In this document: positions 7,054 through 9,556 of the stretch, piece by piece
Layout of the letters: each line of letters begins with the position of its first letter
Numbering within the stretch: position 1 is the stretch's first letter
Assembly (NCBI GenBank): GCA_028282865.1
Contig: JANQHA010000616.1
Location: forward strand, 1-9,556
DNA from: Oligoflexales bacterium
Lineage (GTDB): Bacteria; Bdellovibrionota_B; Oligoflexia; Oligoflexales; CACXFL01
DNA length: 9,556 nucleotides
Direction: 5' to 3'
The notes under the pieces: model-generated
What the model saw: only the letters and a program-made list of their open reading frames with translations
Database searches by the model: none
What the model was told of the DNA's origin: nothing
Program-made: the position numbers and the translations under genes

Positions 7054-7134
7054 AGATAGACTCTTTAAGTGGTGCGTTTGCCAAGTAGCGATAGCTTGGC
7101 AAACTTAGCCACTTCTAAATTAGAAATTCTATCT
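7054..7134. terminator. Three-tier inverted repeat, probable bidirectional terminator
   Basis: Three nested perfect arms share one centre: GTTTGCCAAG/CTTGGCAAAC (7076-7085 and 7095-7104, 9-base loop), AAGTGG/CCACTT (7067-7072 and 7109-7114) and AGATAGA/TCTATCT (7054-7060 and 7128-7134). It lies between two converging genes, starting 15 bases after one stop codon and ending 49 bases before the other. There is no long T-run, so a terminator is the most likely role but not certain. Confidence 0.55.
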
Positions 7135-7182
7135 ATTTCAAACCCTAAGAGAGTATCGTCCAGGGAATAAACCATTCATTTA

Positions 7183-8217
7183 TCAATCGATTCCAAAGTT
7201 ACCATCGTTGACAAAATATTGATATGACGCTCCATCCGAGAGCTTTACCTGGACTACTTTTCGCTTTGACACCAGGATCCCACCAGTACCCGTCTCTACG
7301 GCTCCAAGTGAAATAGATGTTATCTCTTTTCCAAAATCTCTTCGGTCTAGGATTTTCAAGTTTCCGCCCGTGTAATCCATCGAATATAGAGTCGATTTCC
7401 CTTGAACAAAAACTAATGGATTCGTGTAAACCGAAAGTCCGTCATCGCTATTTCGCTGATAACTCGAAACTTCAAGGTTCCTCACACCCCCGTCAATAGC
7501 GACCTTAGAAACTGATTTGAGTTCATGATATTCAACATCAACCGCTCTAACTCCGTCTTGGCCCGCGACAAGAATTAGTGGTCGAGTATAAATAAAAGCT
7601 CCACCTGATAATTCGTGCTGAGCGGATGTTATAGTTACATCAACGATTTGTCCGGTACTTTGAGTGGATAGTTGCTTCCCGTCGGACAAATCAAAGGTAG
7701 ATATGATCGAATCCGAAATAACAATTGCTACGGGCGCACCCTCTAGGCTATTTTCGTGTTTCATTAAAAAATTCAAAGCAAAGTTATTGACCGTCCCACT
7801 AAGTGGAGAGCTCGAAATCTTAGTAACCTGCCCATTTACAGTTACTTTGGAGGTTTCAATCATGCTGTCCGAAGCGGCTGCTACATAGAGGTCACGTTGA
7901 TTTAAAGGATTGATCCCCTTTTTAGGCAACTCCATCACTTCGACGAATCGAGCAGTGATGGAGTTTTTTACGACTGCATAAACATTTCCATCCCTAGAAA
8001 GGAGGATATTCTTGCCATCGAGGTCAACCTGTATTCCTTGTCTAAACAAAATCTCCTGAGACGAAGCAGACATAAACTTGATGCGAGGATCAGGAACGAA
8101 GTCCTCCCCTAGCCCCAGCGCGTTGCGAAGATTACGACAAATGCCACCTTGGGCATCCACTCCATGGAACCCGCAACTAAATACTGCAAGCAATATGATA
8201 GCTAATCTAGATTTCAT
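7183..8217 (-). CDS. Secreted protein with propeller-like repeats, function unknown
   Basis: This 344-residue protein has a signal peptide (hydrophobic 5-18, VDA cleavage near 22). C15 falls in VFSC, a poor lipobox, so a lipoprotein is less likely. The rest is beta-rich with a repeating unit of about 45-54 residues: a hydrophobic strand, a short turn with Asp/Gly, a strand ending in D or K, then another strand. By eye units begin near 63, 108, 160, 211, 265 and 312. The pair TRPLILVAGQDGVRAVDV and TNPLVFVQGKSTLYSMDY shows the likeness best. This suggests a six-unit propeller, a scaffold that often binds partners or ligands, but no catalytic motif is evident. The start has GGAG about 7 bases upstream and a good promoter. 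It is a single leftward unit; the gene upstream of it on the same strand has its own promoter. Confidence 0.75.
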   Translation of the reverse strand: MKSRLAIILLAVFSCGFHGVDAQGGICRNLRNALGLGEDFVPDPRIKFMSASSQEILFRQGIQVDLDGKNILLSRDGNVYAVVKNSITARFVEVMELPKKGINPLNQRDLYVAAASDSMIETSKVTVNGQVTKISSSPLSGTVNNFALNFLMKHENSLEGAPVAIVISDSIISTFDLSDGKQLSTQSTGQIVDVTITSAQHELSGGAFIYTRPLILVAGQDGVRAVDVEYHELKSVSKVAIDGGVRNLEVSSYQRNSDDGLSVYTNPLVFVQGKSTLYSMDYTGGNLKILDRRDFGKEITSISLGAVETGTGGILVSKRKVVQVKLSDGASYQYFVNDGNFGID

Positions 8218-8712
8218 TCGACTCTCCGCTTATGACAGACTCTTGAAGAAAATTATACCCTAAAGTTGGTACGAGACCAAGCACACCAAACAGCGTAAAC
8301 TATATATTCGAACCCGCTGATGTGACCGGCACTACGTTTGTCTTTGCCTCATTGCAATAAAAAGAACTCAACGGCAACTCATGAAAAGCTACGATCTGCG
8401 AGCAACAGGATTTGTGCTAATTTGAAGGGTATGTCGATCGGTTCTTCAAAGTGGTTGTTATCGCGATAACTTTTCTTGCTAATACGCCAGAAGTGTTGAG
8501 AGTCGCGACGTATAAAATACGGCAGCTGGCATTCGAGAAAATCAAGCAGCAGGGTCGTAACTCGCTTGGAGAATACACAAGAAAAATGACGGACACATGC
8601 CCTGATCCGTCTGGAAAAAGACTCTATTTGATGTGTAATCGGCTCAACAAATAAAATTGGCAGGTTGTGGATTATCTGGCTAATCATGAATTATACTGAA
8701 GGTGAGCACTTC
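8218..8712. other. Long region without a convincing gene
   Basis: Nearly 500 bases separate two leftward genes. The part next to 8217 holds the promoter above. The rest has two overlapping open frames on opposite strands. On the plus strand, 8421-8654 has only GTG or TTG starts, none with a ribosome-binding site, and a polar, Lys/Arg/Gln-rich protein ending in RLYLMCNRLNK. On the minus strand, 8687-8379 encodes 102 residues with an odd Phe/Leu/Arg-rich composition. I recognise neither. The plus-strand frame looks slightly more protein-like and could be a remnant of a decayed gene. A short imperfect hairpin, GAAGGTGAGCACTTC (8698-8712), abuts the stop codon of the next gene. Confidence 0.4.
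8252..8280 (-). promoter_or_regulatory. Sigma70-type promoter of the propeller-like protein gene
   Basis: On the minus strand a perfect TATAAT (8257-8252) lies 17 bp after TTGGTC (8280-8275; 3 of 6 matches). Transcription would start near 8245, giving a leader of about 28 bases before ATG 8217. Confidence 0.55.
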
Positions 8713-9351
8713 CTAAAAAAGGCCTCTAACTGCTTTTCTAACCTCGGACTGCAAAACTTCACATTTATTGCCGCTACGATATGTAACCGCCAGACGCCTT
8801 TTAAGCTCTTCATCTATTTCGCGTTGCAACTTAAGTTTGTCTCGATAAGCTGATAAATTACCATCTAAAAGACGATTTAACCCGTAATGCGGGACATACT
8901 CTGAAAAATAAAGCGGTCCTTTTGCCCCCCAAATCATCGAAATTAATTCCGCTCTTGTCGCAATAAATTCGTCCATGATACCGATAGTATGAACGCTCTC
9001 GTGTATCAATATTTGCGCGAGCATATCGATGCCAAGCCCAAATGGAACATCTGAAATTTTAAAGTCTCGAGAAACAATAATAACCTTGTGCCCTTGTCGC
9101 TGACCTCCTAGGGCGATTTTGCTTCCGATGTCTTCAATCGCAATACGACTATTTGCAAGCGCATCTCTCATTCTTGCTAACCTTGTCGTCCATACGGGCC
9201 CGGGCGCAGCATGTGATGCTTTTTGAAGAATCTCCCTTGCTCTTGCCACAGCTTGGACAATATCTTGTTGAGATACTGGCCTAGCCGAAGCAATCTGATG
9301 ACGACCAGAAATTACCGCAAACACAAAAATAAAGACAAGGATTCGAATCAT
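8713..9351 (-). CDS. Small secreted HExxH protein, putative zinc metallopeptidase
   Basis: This 212-residue protein carries a signal peptide (hydrophobic 3-15, ASA cleavage near residue 23). The central segment LAQILIHESVHTIGIMDE (111-128) contains HESVH at 117-121, the HExxH zinc-binding signature with Glu118 as the catalytic base. It is preceded by a hydrophobic helix, as in metallopeptidases. The third ligand is probably an acidic residue in the following helix: E128 or E135 within DEFIATRAE. A strand IIVSRDF (91-97) before it could be the edge strand that holds substrate. I cannot place it in a named peptidase family; it may be an inactive relative. The C-terminal third is charged and helical (167-187), with one cysteine (C197). 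A strong promoter and a short leader precede it; no clear ribosome-binding site is seen. It is a single-gene unit. Confidence 0.75.
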   Translation of the reverse strand: MIRILVFIFVFAVISGRHQIASARPVSQQDIVQAVARAREILQKASHAAPGPVWTTRLARMRDALANSRIAIEDIGSKIALGGQRQGHKVIIVSRDFKISDVPFGLGIDMLAQILIHESVHTIGIMDEFIATRAELISMIWGAKGPLYFSEYVPHYGLNRLLDGNLSAYRDKLKLQREIDEELKRRLAVTYRSGNKCEVLQSEVRKAVRGLF

Positions 9352-9385
9352 TTAAAATAACTTCGTTTATTACTAAGACATTATA

Positions 9386-9414
9386 ATTATCGATCTTTCA
9401 TCAAGTGCTGTCAA
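9386..9414 (-). promoter_or_regulatory. Strong sigma70-type promoter of the HExxH protein gene
   Basis: On the minus strand TTGACA (9414-9409) is a perfect -35 box, followed after 17 bp by GATAAT (9391-9386; 5 of 6). Transcription would start near 9379, about 28 bases before ATG 9351. This is the best promoter match in the window and is unlikely to need an activator. Confidence 0.7.
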
Positions 9415-9556
9415 CACGGAGCATTTGGTAAAGAAAAATCAAAAATACTAAAAAACTGGGTCTCCTCACTTCATAGTGGGTAAATGTTTAACCACCAAAA
9501 ACCATTAGAAAAACTCCTTTTCGTTTCGTAAATTAATAACGTCTGAATTTTATTGA

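Noticed and set aside
7076..7104. Integron attC site
   Set aside because: The arms do not carry the GTTRRRY core and no integrase or cassette structure is nearby.
8379..8687. Minus-strand 102-codon open frame
   Set aside because: Odd Phe/Leu/Arg-rich composition, no ribosome-binding site and overlap with an equally open frame on the other strand; treated as chance.
9488..9505. Five-codon minus-strand frame (MVFGG) after an AAAAGGAG-like site
   Set aside because: It is far upstream of the promoter of the next gene, has no attenuator-like hairpin after it, and is too short to support.

Overview
The window looks like ordinary chromosome of a Gram-negative bacterium with moderate to low GC. It holds nine protein-coding genes (one cut by the left edge) and no tRNA, rRNA, CRISPR array, transposase or phage gene that I can see. 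The evidence for a Gram-negative host is a quinol-linked NrfHA nitrite reductase, a probable outer-membrane beta-barrel protein ending in Trp, and many proteins with Sec-type signal peptides. The NrfH plus NrfA pairing (not NrfBCD), the CxxCH-type NrfA and the many orphan secreted proteins would suit a delta-proteobacterium-like lineage such as Bdellovibrionota/Oligoflexia. That placement is a low-confidence guess.

Layout. 3-1067 (+): 3' part of a DUF4105/Lnb-like protein with a C-terminal barrel-like region. 1108-2376 (-): secreted TIM-barrel protein resembling glycoside hydrolases. 2513-3547 (-): secreted protein of unknown function, whose start I move to a GTG at 3547. 3548-3707: divergent control region with a 19-bp inverted repeat. 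3708-5614 (+): nrfH and nrfA, overlapping by 4 bp. 5607-5651: dyad between convergent genes. 5653-6021 (-): GFA/CENP-V-family zinc protein. 6275-7039 (+): cysteine-rich secreted protein with a DUF1036-like C-terminus. 7054-7134: three-tier inverted repeat between convergent genes. 7183-8217 (-): secreted protein with about six propeller-like repeats. 8218-8712: nearly 500 bases with no convincing gene. 8713-9351 (-): small secreted HESVH (HExxH) putative zinc peptidase with a good sigma70-type promoter.

Function. The only clear pathway is NrfHA, which carries out respiratory or detoxifying reduction of nitrite to ammonium: NrfH takes electrons from menaquinol and passes them to the pentaheme NrfA. 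NrfA has CxxCH at its first (catalytic) heme instead of the usual CxxCK. No dedicated heme lyase gene is nearby, which fits because the CxxCH form should not need one. The other genes are mostly single-gene units for exported proteins of unknown role. Apart from nrfHA, nothing indicates that they work together. I found no convincing new multi-gene system; the points most worth a second look are the nrfHA control region, the three-tier repeat, the cysteine-rich DUF1036-like protein and the HExxH protein.
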